This document shows, one piece after another, positions 1-8,271 of a stretch of DNA of 64,000 nucleotides; position 1 is the first letter of the stretch; every line of letters begins with the position of its first letter. This stretch comes from Bacteroidales bacterium (GTDB taxonomy: Bacteria; Bacteroidota; Bacteroidia; Bacteroidales; UBA932), in the NCBI GenBank assembly GCA_017546605.1, contig JAFYSH010000017.1, positions 1 to 64,000 of the forward strand. Reading direction: 5' to 3'. The notes below the pieces were generated by a model that saw only the letters and a program-made list of their open reading frames with translations, was not told the origin of the DNA and made no database searches. The position numbers were made by a program, and so were the translations under genes.

Positions 1-50
1 ATATATACACTATTACAACAATGATAGAATCAAACTGAGGCTAAATGGAA

Positions 51-75
51 AAAGCCCGGTACAATACCGAGCTTT
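51..75 (-). terminator. Rho-independent terminator after the rpmB-rpmG-DUF4295 unit
   Basis: An 11-bp stem with one mismatch and a 3-nt loop is visible. Read on the minus strand it is followed by a short T run, about 100 nt past the DUF4295 stop. Bases 1-50 and 76-177 show no gene that I can support. Confidence 0.55.
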
Positions 76-177
76 ATTCCAATCTAAGAGCGCCTCATAA
101 TAATGTTAAACCGTCCAACTTTTGGGGGTCACATCACTTTTGGTCAGCCTCTTCTTTTTATATCCGATCAAACTAGA

Positions 178-339
178 TTATTTCTTAGCGAAAAAATCTT
201 TGACTTTGTCTGTTTGCACCAATTCTTCTTCGAATGCGTAAGCACCTGAACGACCAGTTTTGGTCATGCGAATGCATTTTACGACATTTCTCAAAGCGGA
301 TTTGTCACCGCTAAATGTTGCCACTGCTTTCTTTGCCAT
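178..339 (-). CDS. DUF4295 small basic protein
   Basis: A 53-residue Lys/Arg-rich protein, MAKKAVATFSG..., ending DFFAKK. It matches the DUF4295 family, which is confined to Bacteroidota and is normally encoded directly after rpmB and rpmG; that order is kept here, 19 nt after rpmG. Size, charge and neighbours suggest a ribosome-associated protein, but the family has no proven role that I know of. The start is the only ATG upstream of the conserved MAKK sequence. The hairpin at 51-75 probably ends the transcript. Confidence 0.85.
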   Translation of the reverse strand: MAKKAVATFSGDKSALRNVVKCIRMTKTGRSGAYAFEEELVQTDKVKDFFAKK

Positions 340-358
340 GGTATAATCTCAAGTTAAA

Positions 359-547
359 TTATTTGATTTCTTTGTGCAAGGTCACTTTACGCAAGTAAGG
401 ATTGTATTTCATACGTTCCAAACGTTGGGTAGTGTTCTTTTTATTTTTGGTAGTGATGTAGCGGGAGATACCCGGTACACCGCTTTCACGTTGTTCAGTA
501 CATTCGAGGATGACTTGAACGCGATTGCCTTTACTCTTTTTTGCCAT
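359..547 (-). CDS. rpmG: 50S ribosomal protein L33
   Basis: 62 residues, full length for bL33. The typical [14 protein letters not shown] start and the [21 protein letters not shown] core are present. It is a component of the large subunit near the E site. The zinc-binding Cys pairs of the C+ form are absent (one Cys only), so this is the zinc-free type. It lies 12 nt after rpmB and 19 nt before DUF4295 in one transcription unit. Confidence 0.96.
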   Translation of the reverse strand: MAKKSKGNRVQVILECTEQRESGVPGISRYITTKNKKNTTQRLERMKYNPYLRKVTLHKEIK

Positions 548-559
548 AACTCAATCTCC

Positions 560-802
560 TTACACTAAATCAATTAAACCTTTAGCTTGTGCTGACTTCA
601 AAGCTGCAGCCAAACCATTTTTATTAATTGTCCGAATACCTGCAACAGATACTTTCAAGGTAACGAACCGTTGTTCTTCTTCCGACCAGAAGCGTTTGGT
701 TTTCAAGTTCGGAGCAAACTCTCTCTTGGTGCGGCGTTTGGAGTGGGAAACATTGTTTCCGATCATCCGTTTCTTTCCGGTAATTTGACAAACTCTTGCC
801 AT
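560..802 (-). CDS. rpmB: 50S ribosomal protein L28
   Basis: 80 residues starting MARVCQITGKK, the signature of bL28, with the conserved NNVSHSKRRTKR basic stretch. Full length for the family. It is the first gene of the rpmB-rpmG-DUF4295 unit and has its own well-formed promoter at 843-873, immediately after the lepB stop codon. It can therefore be transcribed independently of the upstream thrS-to-lepB genes. Confidence 0.96.
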   Translation of the reverse strand: MARVCQITGKKRMIGNNVSHSKRRTKREFAPNLKTKRFWSEEEQRFVTLKVSVAGIRTINKNGLAAALKSAQAKGLIDLV

Positions 803-842
803 CTCTATATCGTTTTTTTATTTTTTACAACATTTCGGGGCG

Positions 843-873
843 CAAATATACCCCTTTTTTTCTTAATCACAAA
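843..873 (-). promoter_or_regulatory. Promoter of rpmB (Bacteroidota type)
   Basis: On the minus strand: TTTG (870-873), 19 nt, then TATATTTG (843-850), an exact match to the Bacteroidota primary sigma factor consensus. The -33 element begins three bases beyond the lepB stop. Predicted start of transcription is near 839, about 36 nt before the rpmB ATG. Confidence 0.8.
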
Positions 874-875
874 TT

Positions 876-2219
876 TTAAACAAACTTGAACATTCTTTTC
901 CATCGGATGTTACGAGGGAAAGACTTGTGTTTGTCCGTAGAGAACCAAATGATTCGCGGCTTGCCAACGATGTGGTCTTCGGGGACAAAACCCCAATAGC
1001 GCGAGTCCAATGAATTGTGGCGGTTATCTCCCATCATGAAGTAGTAGTCCTGTGCAAATACATATTGACTGCTAGGCTCTCCATTGATAAGGATTTGACC
1101 TTCGATCACCTCCAATTCGTTTCCTTCGTATACCGAAATGATTCTGCGATACAAAGGCAGGTTCTCGAGATTCAAGATTACCGTATCTCCCTTAGCAGGG
1201 ATCCAAATGGGTCCGTAATTGTCTCTTGTCCAAGGATAATTTTCCGAAAAAGGAAAAATCAACAACTCTGATTCACGGCGGCTGGCATCATACAGATCTT
1301 CGTTCAAGCGAATCTCAACCACATTTCCAAAGTCTGCTAGGGCTTCAACTTGCTGAGCATTCAAAGGCATCGTTTCATAACCAGGAAGCGATGGATTGTA
1401 CCAATATTCTTCCGGGTTGATGTCCAGTTTCTCAAGCAACTTTGCATTGATCGCAGAACCGTTGGTCTTGACGGTGTATGAATTTTGCACACCTGCGATG
1501 GGAGCTTGTTGCCGTCCGTTGACATAAACTTGTGCTGAGCGAATCTCCAGTGTATCACCGGCCACTGCAACACATCGTTTGACGTAGTTGTCTTTTTTGT
1601 CACGCGGACGTATCCTCAAAGGGCCATAATTGCGTTCTGTAAATTCCTTTCCATAATGACGGACGAACGTATAATAATCAGCGCTCGGATCTTGCGAGAG
1701 AACGGTATCCCCATGCGGGAATCCGAAAACCACAATGTCATCACGTTCTACTGCTCCAAAACCAGCCAACCGACGATAGTCCCGACGGATTAGATCCGAC
1801 CAAGATTGTCCGCCTGTAAAAGGCATGGCATTGTGAACGAAAGGAAATGAAAGCGGCCGCTCGGCAATTTTGGGACCGTAGGCAACTTTCCCCACAAACA
1901 AATGATCTCCGGTCAACAAGGTTCCTTCCATAGAGGAAGTGGGAATCTTATAAGCCTGGATGAAAAAGATATTGACAAAGGTAACGACAACGACTGCAAA
2001 AATCAGAGAATCCAACCAATCCAGCCAAACATTGCGTTTTTCTCCATCCTGATACGTCTTTTTCCAGAAAAGCCACTTTACTTTTCGAGTAATGTGTTGG
2101 TCAAAAATTACGATCAGGCCTAAAAGCCACCAGTAATTTCCCAACCAGATCACCCAAGCGAGGTAAAGAAAGCTCCAGCATCCAAAACGGAACCATTTGT
2201 TATGGAGGAATTCCTTCAC
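876..2219 (-). CDS. lepB: Signal peptidase I
   Basis: 447 residues, S26 family, which cleaves signal peptides at the periplasmic face of the inner membrane. Hydrophobic segments lie near residues 12-42 and 71-90. The catalytic Ser is S96 in PTSSMEGTL and the general-base Lys is K214 in YVKRCVAVAGD. The late GDNRHNSLDSRYWG box is near residue 395. The protein is longer than the E. coli enzyme because of an insertion between the Lys box and the C-terminal box, common in Bacteroidales. It starts 11 nt after rplT, an unusual place for lepB that implies co-transcription with ribosomal protein genes. Confidence 0.95.
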   Translation of the reverse strand: MKEFLHNKWFRFGCWSFLYLAWVIWLGNYWWLLGLIVIFDQHITRKVKWLFWKKTYQDGEKRNVWLDWLDSLIFAVVVVTFVNIFFIQAYKIPTSSMEGTLLTGDHLFVGKVAYGPKIAERPLSFPFVHNAMPFTGGQSWSDLIRRDYRRLAGFGAVERDDIVVFGFPHGDTVLSQDPSADYYTFVRHYGKEFTERNYGPLRIRPRDKKDNYVKRCVAVAGDTLEIRSAQVYVNGRQQAPIAGVQNSYTVKTNGSAINAKLLEKLDINPEEYWYNPSLPGYETMPLNAQQVEALADFGNVVEIRLNEDLYDASRRESELLIFPFSENYPWTRDNYGPIWIPAKGDTVILNLENLPLYRRIISVYEGNELEVIEGQILINGEPSSQYVFAQDYYFMMGDNRHNSLDSRYWGFVPEDHIVGKPRIIWFSTDKHKSFPRNIRWKRMFKFV

Positions 2220-2230
2220 TTATACGGTAA

Positions 2231-2575
2231 CTACTTTACAGAGTTAACAATAGCTTCGAATGCTTGCGGATTGTTCATCGCCAAGTCAGCCAACACTTTG
2301 CGGTTCAAGCCCACATTTTGTTTAGCCAATTTGCCCATAAATTGAGAATAACTCATGCCGTGCATACGAGCGGCAGCGTTAATACGTTGAATCCACAAAG
2401 CGCGGAAAGTACGTTTTTTGTTTTTACGATCGCGGTAAGCGTAGGTAAGACCTTTCTCATAGGTATTCTTGGCAACCGTCCATACGTTTTTGCGGGCCAG
2501 GAAATAACCGCGGGTTTGTTTGAGAATTTTTTTGCGGCGAGCTCTTGAAGCCACCGAATTCACCGATCTAGGCAT
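2231..2575 (-). CDS. rplT: 50S ribosomal protein L20
   Basis: 114 residues starting [25 protein letters not shown], the classic bL20 N-terminus; full length. It binds 23S rRNA early in large-subunit assembly. It follows rpmI after a 102-nt spacer that contains a 9-bp inverted repeat (2623-2631 with 2671-2679). In other bacteria L20 represses this operon by binding mRNA; whether this spacer serves that purpose is open. Confidence 0.97.
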   Translation of the reverse strand: MPRSVNSVASRARRKKILKQTRGYFLARKNVWTVAKNTYEKGLTYAYRDRKNKKRTFRALWIQRINAAARMHGMSYSQFMGKLAKQNVGLNRKVLADLAMNNPQAFEAIVNSVK

Positions 2576-2622
2576 ACTTCACTGATTTTTTTAAGAATGC
2601 CAGCGCCCTCCCCCAATTGGAG

Positions 2623-2679
2623 AATCTTTTCTGCTGTACATTCAGTTAAACAATAATTTTTAATGATACGGAAAAGATT
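2623..2679 (-). repeat. Inverted repeat in the rpmI-rplT spacer
   Basis: AATCTTTTC (minus strand 2679-2671) and GAAAAGATT (2631-2623) are perfect 9-nt complements about 39 nt apart. One arm overlaps the rpmI stop codon. An mRNA stem here could couple rpmI and rplT translation or form part of an L20 site. No T run follows, so it is not a standard terminator. Confidence 0.35.
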
Positions 2680-2872
2680 AGCAAACCAACATTTCTTTAA
2701 CTCGTTTTGCATCGCATGCATCCATCATAGCGATGTGAGTCAAGTTACGTTTTTGTTTGGTTGTTTTCTTGGTGAGGATGTGGCTCTTGTAAGCATGTTT
2801 CCTCTTCACTTTTCCCGATCCGGTAAGCGTAAAGCGCTTTTTGGCACCGGAGTTCGACTTCATTTTAGGCAT
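2678..2872 (-). CDS. rpmI: 50S ribosomal protein L35
   Basis: 64 residues, [36 protein letters not shown]..., a full-length and typical bL35. It sits between infC and rplT in the near-universal infC-rpmI-rplT order. The spacer from infC is 47 nt. No separate promoter of the Bacteroidota type is evident, so it is probably expressed from the thrS promoter. Confidence 0.97.
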   Translation of the reverse strand: MPKMKSNSGAKKRFTLTGSGKVKRKHAYKSHILTKKTTKQKRNLTHIAMMDACDAKRVKEMLVC

Positions 2873-2919
2873 TGTTACAATTATTAATTAAGTTAAACAA
2901 ATGTTATTCGTTCAGTTTG

Positions 2920-3546
2920 TTACTTTTTCTTGTTGGGGCCAAGCATCATAATCATCCGCTTGCCTTCCAGCTTCGGCATTTGTTCTGCCTTTCCGTACTC
3001 ATCCAATTCCACTGCGAAACGCAACAACAACTTTTCGCCTTGTTCCGAGAAGAGGATGGAACGTCCTTTGAAGAAAACGTAAGCCTTTACTTTGCAGCCT
3101 TCTTCCAAAAACTCTTTAGCATGTTTGAGTTTGAACTGGAAGTCGTGCTCATCAGTATTAGGTCCGAAACGGATTTCCTTGATGACCACCTTGCTGGCAT
3201 TGGCCTTCATTTCCTTGGCCTTTTTCTTTTGCTGATACAAGAACTTTTCATAGTTCATGATCTTGCAAACCGGAGGATCACTTTTTGCAGTAATCTCCAC
3301 CAGATCCAACTCTTGCTCCTCTGCCATCTTCAATGCTTGTTGAATCGGATAAATTCCTTGTTCAGGAATATTCTCTCCTACAAGCCGCACACGGGGAGCG
3401 GTAATTTCTTCATTGATTCTGGGACCTTCTTCTTTCGGTTGTTGGGGTCCTCTCCGAGGTCCGTTGTTCGGTCCTTGTTGGGGACGAGGCGGGAAGTTCG
3501 GTCTGGGAGCGCCACTAAAAGGGCGTTTGTTAATCGGGGTTGCGAT
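2920..3546 (-). CDS. infC: Translation initiation factor IF-3 with AUC start codon
   Basis: IF-3 binds the 30S subunit and rejects wrong initiator codons. The conserved body ([22 protein letters not shown] onward) needs a start upstream of the GTG at 3390, which lies inside that motif. Between the in-frame TAA at 3550-3552 and this GTG there is no ATG, GTG, TTG or CTG codon. A perfect AGGAGG (3555-3560) lies 8 nt before an ATC at 3544-3546, giving a 208-residue protein with a Pro/Gly/Arg/Gln-rich N-terminal extension of about 43 residues. A second possible start, ATT at 3532-3534, is 20 nt from the SD and less likely. Non-AUG starts on infC are known to let IF-3 repress its own translation. 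It lies 15 nt after thrS if counted to the SD. Confidence 0.88.
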   Translation of the reverse strand: MATPINKRPFSGAPRPNFPPRPQQGPNNGPRRGPQQPKEEGPRINEEITAPRVRLVGENIPEQGIYPIQQALKMAEEQELDLVEITAKSDPPVCKIMNYEKFLYQQKKKAKEMKANASKVVIKEIRFGPNTDEHDFQFKLKHAKEFLEEGCKVKAYVFFKGRSILFSEQGEKLLLRFAVELDEYGKAEQMPKLEGKRMIMMLGPNKKK

Positions 3547-3554
3547 AGGTTAAT

Positions 3555-3560
3555 CCTCCT
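3555..3560 (-). promoter_or_regulatory. Perfect Shine-Dalgarno that sets the infC AUC start
   Basis: AGGAGG on the minus strand, 8 nt upstream of ATC (3546-3544). Bacteroidota genes seldom use strong Shine-Dalgarno sequences, so this one stands out and decides the start codon. Confidence 0.8.
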
Positions 3561-3595
3561 ATTTATTAATGGTTAATATTTATGGGCTATTCGGC

Positions 3596-5530
3596 TTAGC
3601 TAATCAAGTTCTTTACTTCTTCATTGAGCTTCGCAACAAACGCTTCGGGGGACATTTGACCTTGATCACCTTCGCCTTGACGACGAACGGAAACCAAGCC
3701 TGCACTTTCCTCTTTCTCGCCGACAATCAGCAAGTAAGGAATCCGTTTGAGCTCGTTTTCCCGTATCTTTTTCCCGATCGTTTCGTTACGACCGTCAATA
3801 GCGGCGCGAATATCGTAATTATTAAGTAATTCACAAACTTTTTTTGCGTAGTCATTGTATTTTTCACTTACCGGCAAGACCACAGCCTGATCCGGAGTCA
3901 ACCAGAGCGGGAAACGACCACCTGTGTGTTCAATCAACACTGCCACAAAGCGTTCCATTGATCCGAACGGTGCACGGTGGATCATAATCGGACGATAACG
4001 TTTGTCATCAGCACCGATGTATTCCAATTCAAAACGCTCGGGCAAATTGTAGTCCACCTGGATGGTTCCCAACTGCCACTTGCGTCCAATAGCATCACGC
4101 ACCATAAAGTCCAGCTTCGGGCCATAGAAAGCAGCTTCGCCATATTCAACGATGGTCTTCAAACCTTTTTCTTCAGCCGCTTCAATGATCGCACGCTCTG
4201 CTTTTTCCCAGTTTTCATCGGTTCCAATGTATTTTTCGCGGTTCACTTGATCACGCAACGAAACTTGAGCAATGAATTCACTGAAATCCAATGTCTTGAA
4301 AATGTAAAGTACAATATCAATTACTTTGCAGAACTCTTCTTTCAATTGGTCCGGACGACAGAAGATATGGGCATCATCTTGGGTAAAGCCACGAACACGA
4401 GTCAAACCGTGCAATTCACCACTTTGCTCGTAACGGTAAACGGTACCAAATTCCGCCAAACGCAAAGGGAGATCTTTATAAGAGCGGGGCTTGGTCTTGT
4501 AAATTTCACAGTGGTGAGGGCAGTTCATCGGTTTGAGCAAAAATTCCTCGCCTTCTTGCGGTGTGTGAATCGGCTGGAAAGAGTCAGCTCCATACTTGGC
4601 ATAGTGGCCAGAGGTTACATACAATTCCTTTTGACCGATGTGGGGAGTGATGACCGGCAAATAACCGTGTGCTTTTTGCACCTTCTTCAAGAACATTTCC
4701 AAACGCTCACGCAATTGGGCACCCTTCGGCAACCACAAAGGAAGACCTTGACCCACCCGTTGAGAGAAAGCAAACAGCTCCAACTCTTTACCAATTTTAC
4801 GGTGGTCACGTTTCTTCGCCTCTTCCATCATAACGATGTATTCATCCAGCAATTTCTTTTGCGGGAAAGTCACCCCATAAACCCGGGTCAACATCTTGTT
4901 CTTCTCATTACCACGCCAGTAAGCCCCTGCAATCGAAGTCAGTTTAACCGCCTTGATGATTGAGGTATCACGCAAGTGAGGTCCACGGCACAAATCGGTA
5001 AAGGCTCCATTGGTATAAAAAGTAATGGTTCCATCTTCCAAATCCCGGATCAATTCGCATTTGTATTCATCACCTTTCTCCGTGTAGGTTTTCAACGCTT
5101 CTTCCTTGCTCACGTCTTGACGCACAAAGGCTTGTTTTTGGCGAGCCAACTCCAGCATTTTATCTTCGATCGCTTTCAAATCTGCCTCAACCAGATTGCG
5201 GTCTCCCAAGTCAATATCGTAGTAGAAACCGGTTTCAATGGCAGGACCGATACCGAACTTAACGCCCGGATACAACTCTTCCAGCGCTGCCGCCATCAAG
5301 TGTGAAGAAGAGTGCCAGAAAGTTTGTTTCGCTTCCGCATCTTCCCATTTATGAAGTTTCACCGAAGCATCTTCCATAATCGGACGCTCCAAATCATAAA
5401 TTACTCCGTTAACCGTTGCCACGATGACATCCGATGCCAATCGTGAAGAAATGCTTTGTGCAATGCCGTAAGGAGTTATCCCCTGTTCATAATTACGAAC
5501 ACTGCCATCGGGAAAAGTAATGTTAATCAT
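3596..5530 (-). CDS. thrS: Threonyl-tRNA synthetase
   Basis: 644 residues from the ATG at 5530 ([17 protein letters not shown]), where homologues start; the frame is open 81 nt further up, but that would cross the promoter. N-terminal TGS domain (about 1-62), editing domain containing [14 protein letters not shown], class II catalytic core with [10 protein letters not shown] (zinc Cys) and [15 protein letters not shown], then the C-terminal anticodon-binding domain. It charges tRNA-Thr and hydrolyses Ser-tRNA-Thr. First gene of the thrS-infC-rpmI-rplT(-lepB) operon, with a promoter at 5570-5603. Confidence 0.96.
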   Translation of the reverse strand: MINITFPDGSVRNYEQGITPYGIAQSISSRLASDVIVATVNGVIYDLERPIMEDASVKLHKWEDAEAKQTFWHSSSHLMAAALEELYPGVKFGIGPAIETGFYYDIDLGDRNLVEADLKAIEDKMLELARQKQAFVRQDVSKEEALKTYTEKGDEYKCELIRDLEDGTITFYTNGAFTDLCRGPHLRDTSIIKAVKLTSIAGAYWRGNEKNKMLTRVYGVTFPQKKLLDEYIVMMEEAKKRDHRKIGKELELFAFSQRVGQGLPLWLPKGAQLRERLEMFLKKVQKAHGYLPVITPHIGQKELYVTSGHYAKYGADSFQPIHTPQEGEEFLLKPMNCPHHCEIYKTKPRSYKDLPLRLAEFGTVYRYEQSGELHGLTRVRGFTQDDAHIFCRPDQLKEEFCKVIDIVLYIFKTLDFSEFIAQVSLRDQVNREKYIGTDENWEKAERAIIEAAEEKGLKTIVEYGEAAFYGPKLDFMVRDAIGRKWQLGTIQVDYNLPERFELEYIGADDKRYRPIMIHRAPFGSMERFVAVLIEHTGGRFPLWLTPDQAVVLPVSEKYNDYAKKVCELLNNYDIRAAIDGRNETIGKKIRENELKRIPYLLIVGEKEESAGLVSVRRQGEGDQGQMSPEAFVAKLNEEVKNLIS

Positions 5531-5565
5531 ATCTTGAAAAAATCTATTCCGTAATAAGTTTTCAA

Positions 5566-5597
5566 CTTGCAAAGGTAACAATATTGTCGTAATTTTG
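5566..5597 (+). promoter_or_regulatory. Promoter of the DUF4199 gene
   Basis: CTTG (5566-5569), 20 nt, TAATTTTG (5590-5597). It points right and interleaves with the thrS promoter, so the two divergent units may compete for polymerase. Predicted 5' leader is about 17 nt. Confidence 0.65.
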
Positions 5598-5603
5598 CAC
5601 AAA
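5570..5603 (-). promoter_or_regulatory. Promoter of the thrS operon
   Basis: On the minus strand TTTG (5600-5603), 22 nt, TACCTTTG (5570-5577). The spacer is slightly long, but the -7 box is exact. Predicted start is near 5566, giving a leader of about 36 nt. That is too short for a T-box, and I see none. Confidence 0.6.
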
Positions 5604-5617
5604 CAAAACAAAAGAAT

Positions 5618-6136
5618 ATGAACAAAAACGCTTGGTCCTCTGCCAGTAAAGATGGCTTGATCTTGGCCCTTCCCGCTTTGGCTGACTATGCTCTGACTTC
5701 CTTTTTCAGCCTGCCTACATTTTTAGCCCCCATCATTTGGGTAACAAAGACCTTCCTGACTGTTTATTTGCTGATCCGTCTGGCTAGCCGGTATGGCAGA
5801 GAAGAAAGCACATTCACTTACAGCAATGCCTTTGTCTATTCGCTCAAAGTATGTTGCTTCTCATCCATCCTCTGCACGGTCTTTTTTGTTTTGAACATTT
5901 TTGTAATCAAGCCTGAGCTGATCGGTGACTTTGCCTCCACAATCATCATCAGCATGGAAAGCCAAGGCTACTCTGGATCAAACCTGGACTACGACTCTTT
6001 GATGAAGGTATTGCCAACCTCCTTTACAATTGTTTATTTCTTGTACTTGATGTTCTGCGGCTTGGTATTCAGTTCATTGACAGCACTCCGTTCCAAGAAA
6101 AACAACAATCCGTTCCAACCAACCGAGCAGGCATAA
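5618..6136 (+). CDS. DUF4199 family membrane protein
   Basis: 172 residues with four hydrophobic segments (about 14-33, 36-55, 75-97 and 133-153), matching the DUF4199 family of small Bacteroidota inner-membrane proteins. Function unknown. It is 18 nt upstream of a family 2 glycosyltransferase, a pairing seen in many Bacteroidales. A role as membrane partner in polyprenyl-phosphate sugar transfer is my inference only. It is divergent from thrS across overlapping promoters. Confidence 0.8.
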   Translation: MNKNAWSSASKDGLILALPALADYALTSFFSLPTFLAPIIWVTKTFLTVYLLIRLASRYGREESTFTYSNAFVYSLKVCCFSSILCTVFFVLNIFVIKPELIGDFASTIIISMESQGYSGSNLDYDSLMKVLPTSFTIVYFLYLMFCGLVFSSLTALRSKKNNNPFQPTEQA

Positions 6137-6154
6137 CCTCCAATCACGTTTCCT

Positions 6155-7117
6155 ATGGACCTATCCATTGTCATTTCTTCCTACAACGAAATCGAATCCC
6201 TTCCGGAATTGATTGACTGGATCCATCGCTCCATCCAACAATCCGACTACTTGCGCTCGAGTTCCTACGAAATCCTGCTGGTGGATGACGGAAGTACAGA
6301 CGGATCGTGGGAGTGGATCCAAAAGCAAGCCGAAACCGACAAAACCCTACACGGCATCCGTTTCCGCCGCAACTACGGCAAATCTCCCGCCCTGCACTGC
6401 GGTTTTGCCGCTGCCAGTGGGGATATCGTCATCACCATGGATGCTGACCTGCAAGACAGCCCGGAAGAAATTCCTGAAATGGTACGCATGATTCAGGAAG
6501 ACGGATACGACCTTGTTTCCGGCTGGAAAAAGAAACGCTACGACAATGTCCTGGCTAAAAACATCCCTTCCAAGATTTACAACTGGACAGCCCGCAAGGT
6601 AACAGGAATCCAGCTCCACGATATGAACTGTGGCTTGAAAGCCTATCGCAACGAAGTCATCAAAAATATCGAGATTTATGGGGACATGCACCGCTACATC
6701 CCCTATCTGGCCAAAAATGCAGGCTTCAACAAAATCGGCGAGAAACCCGTAATACACCAAGCCCGAAAATATGGCAAGAGCAAGTTTGGAATGAGCCGAT
6801 TTGTCAATGGCTTTTTAGACCTGCTCACCCTATGGTTCTTGGCTGGTTTCGGCAAAAAACCGATGCATATTTTTGGGGTTTGTGGCATCGTTTCCTTCCT
6901 GACCGGTCTGGCGATTGCTGCCTGGTTGATCCTTGAAAAAGTGATTGCGCAAGCGGGCGGACTCAAGTACCGTGCTGTTACAGACCAACCATTGTTCTAC
7001 CTGGCCTTGGTTGCCCTGCTCATCGGCACAATGCTGTTCTTAACTGGTTTCTTGGGAGAATTAATTTCCCGCAGCAGCGCCAACCGCAACGACTACCAAG
7101 TACGCGATCGAATTTAA
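6155..7117 (+). CDS. Family 2 glycosyltransferase, DPM1/ArnC-like
   Basis: 320 residues. The GT-A fold starts with SIVISSYNEIESLPELI; nucleotide-sugar binding is shown by VDDGSTDGS and the metal-binding DADLQD motif. MNCGLKAYR and KYGKSKFG follow, typical of polyprenyl-phosphate glycosyltransferases. Two C-terminal membrane helices (about 239-261 and 279-300) anchor it. It likely moves a sugar from a nucleotide donor to undecaprenyl phosphate at the cytoplasmic face. The sugar cannot be told from sequence. It follows DUF4199 in one unit and ends at the 7134-7173 terminator. Confidence 0.88.
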   Translation: MDLSIVISSYNEIESLPELIDWIHRSIQQSDYLRSSSYEILLVDDGSTDGSWEWIQKQAETDKTLHGIRFRRNYGKSPALHCGFAAASGDIVITMDADLQDSPEEIPEMVRMIQEDGYDLVSGWKKKRYDNVLAKNIPSKIYNWTARKVTGIQLHDMNCGLKAYRNEVIKNIEIYGDMHRYIPYLAKNAGFNKIGEKPVIHQARKYGKSKFGMSRFVNGFLDLLTLWFLAGFGKKPMHIFGVCGIVSFLTGLAIAAWLILEKVIAQAGGLKYRAVTDQPLFYLALVALLIGTMLFLTGFLGELISRSSANRNDYQVRDRI

Positions 7118-7133
7118 AACTATGAAATAACAC

Positions 7134-7173
7134 AAAAGAAGGCAAGCACCCCTCGAGGAATGCTTGCCTTTTT
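7134..7173. terminator. Bidirectional terminator
   Basis: A perfect 8-bp stem GGCAAGCA/TGCTTGCC (7141-7148 and 7161-7168) with T-rich flanks on both sides, between the converging glycosyltransferase and lipocalin genes. Confidence 0.85.
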
Positions 7174-7196
7174 CATGTAGTTCGTCTGTCTGACAG

Positions 7197-7772
7197 TTAG
7201 AATTCTTCAAAAATCTCAATGGATTCCTCGACCTCAAACTGATCCACCCAGATGAGCTTGTCGGTATCATACCCACGCAACTCCAAGCGGAAAAGAATAC
7301 CATCCAAGGTGGATGGATCCATCATTGGAGAACGGCTCAGAATCCACAAATAATTATCCCGCTTACTGCCGACCACCGAATAACTGTAATCGGGAGCCAA
7401 CTCCAACACCCAATAGTCTGCGTAAAAATTCCAGAAGAATGCCACTTCCAATTTACCCGGTTGATTGGGATCCGGACGACGAGCCTTGCCAATACTTTCA
7501 TGGAAATCCCCATCAAAATCATCCTCATACCCCGTATTGATCACCTGAACCATCCCGTTGTCCATCATCGTATAGAAAGCGCGGCATCCAACCAAGCCCC
7601 GCTCAAACCGATGATCGTAGCGAGCAATCTCAAACCATTCACCCATGTAGCGATTCAGATCCAACTCCGCTACCGTTGTCTTGTCAATCTTTGGTTTCCG
7701 ATTGGGCGAACAACCCATCATTGAGGAAACCATCAATACAGCCATTAGGCCGCTTAAAATAAACCGTTTCAT
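7197..7772 (-). CDS. Lipocalin-family lipoprotein (Blc-like)
   Basis: 191 residues. A lipoprotein signal ends at MMGC (Cys21). The lipocalin GxW motif appears as YMGEWFEIARYDHRFERG, and the barrel includes YWVLELAPDY..YSVVGSKRDNYLWILSRSP as in bacterial Blc/apolipoprotein D relatives. Such proteins bind fatty acids or lysophospholipids at the outer membrane; the ligand here is inferred. It is a single gene facing the glycosyltransferase, with no clear Bacteroidota promoter in the 220 nt upstream. Confidence 0.88.
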   Translation of the reverse strand: MKRFILSGLMAVLMVSSMMGCSPNRKPKIDKTTVAELDLNRYMGEWFEIARYDHRFERGLVGCRAFYTMMDNGMVQVINTGYEDDFDGDFHESIGKARRPDPNQPGKLEVAFFWNFYADYWVLELAPDYSYSVVGSKRDNYLWILSRSPMMDPSTLDGILFRLELRGYDTDKLIWVDQFEVEESIEIFEEF

Positions 7773-7839
7773 AACAAAGAGTATTAACCGCTGCCAAAGC
7801 AGCTAACCCTTTGATATCAAAAGGTGTACCAAAGTTACT

Positions 7840-7873
7840 GGCGCTCGCGTGGATGCGCGCACGTCGCAGCGCC
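7840..7873. repeat. GC-rich inverted repeat at the left edge of the accessory islet
   Basis: GGCGCT (7840-7845) and AGCGCC (7868-7873) are perfect complements, with inner CGTG/CACG pairing. It lies in a stretch of about 75 bases (7838-7915) that is much richer in G+C than its surroundings. It may be a boundary or hairpin left by an inserted element. No T run follows it directly. Confidence 0.45.
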
Positions 7874-7920
7874 CCATCACGCCCGCCCCCGAGGGCCTCA
7901 GCGGTAGAGCGCAGATATTT

Positions 7921-7952
7921 TTTGGACTTCTGTGGATAGCAAGTTATATTTG
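7921..7952 (+). promoter_or_regulatory. Promoter of the small antitoxin-like gene
   Basis: TTTG (7921-7924), 20 nt, TATATTTG (7945-7952), a full consensus match. Predicted start is near 7956, about 37 nt before the ATG at 7993. It also shows that the reading frame open from 7849 cannot all be translated from this transcript. Confidence 0.8.
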
Positions 7953-7992
7953 CGAATCACAAGGGTTGTATAACCTAATAAATGAAATAGTT

Positions 7993-8157
7993 ATGGCGAT
8001 GTCTATTAAAACAATTCCAGTGTTGACGGGGCGGTGTGCGGTTGATTTTGTATCTGCGGCAGACGCTAACAGTCAACACAAAACTCCAAAGCTTTCATCT
8101 CAAGAAGCGAAACGTATCAAAGACGTATTAGAAAAATCCAAGTCCTTTACCTTCTAA
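7993..8157 (+). CDS. Small antitoxin-like protein, MSIKTIPVLTG family
   Basis: 54 residues from the ATG at 7993 (a second ATG is at 7999). The frame extends up to 7849, but that region lies upstream of the promoter and is GC-rich non-coding-like sequence. The IKTIPVLTG start resembles short Bacteroidota proteins that, as I recall, sit directly before acetyltransferase-type toxin genes. No such toxin follows; the next gene is MNT. It may be an orphan antitoxin or a third part of the MNT/HEPN locus. Function not established. Confidence 0.55.
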   Translation: MAMSIKTIPVLTGRCAVDFVSAADANSQHKTPKLSSQEAKRIKDVLEKSKSFTF

Positions 8158-8232
8158 TTTAGCGCGTGATGGCCTGAAAAGATTCCAACGCAGCAACAAC
8201 GAGGAGTGATTCATTGTATCGAAGGCATCAAA

Positions 8233-8263
8233 TTTGCACAATTCTCAGAAAATCTTAAATTTG
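8233..8263 (+). promoter_or_regulatory. Promoter of the MNT-HEPN operon, near-leaderless
   Basis: TTTG (8233-8236), 19 nt, TAAATTTG (8256-8263): exact consensus. The ATG of the MNT gene is at 8272, only 9 nt after the -7 box, so the mRNA should have a 5' leader of about 5 nt or less. Confidence 0.8.
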
Positions 8264-8271
8264 CAGAGAAT

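Noticed and set aside
3391..3546. Frameshift or pseudogene at the infC 5' end
   Set aside because: The frame is open and continuous, the conserved motif is intact and a perfect SD precedes ATC, so a non-AUG start explains it better.
3977..4963. 328-codon open frame antisense to thrS
   Set aside because: It lies wholly inside a well-supported gene on the other strand, has no family resemblance and mirrors thrS codon structure.
5431..5530. T-box or other riboswitch in the thrS leader
   Set aside because: The predicted leader is only about 36 nt, too short for such an element.
7849..7992. N-terminal extension of the small antitoxin-like protein
   Set aside because: It lies upstream of a consensus promoter in GC-rich hairpin sequence, and the conserved part begins at 7993 or 7999.
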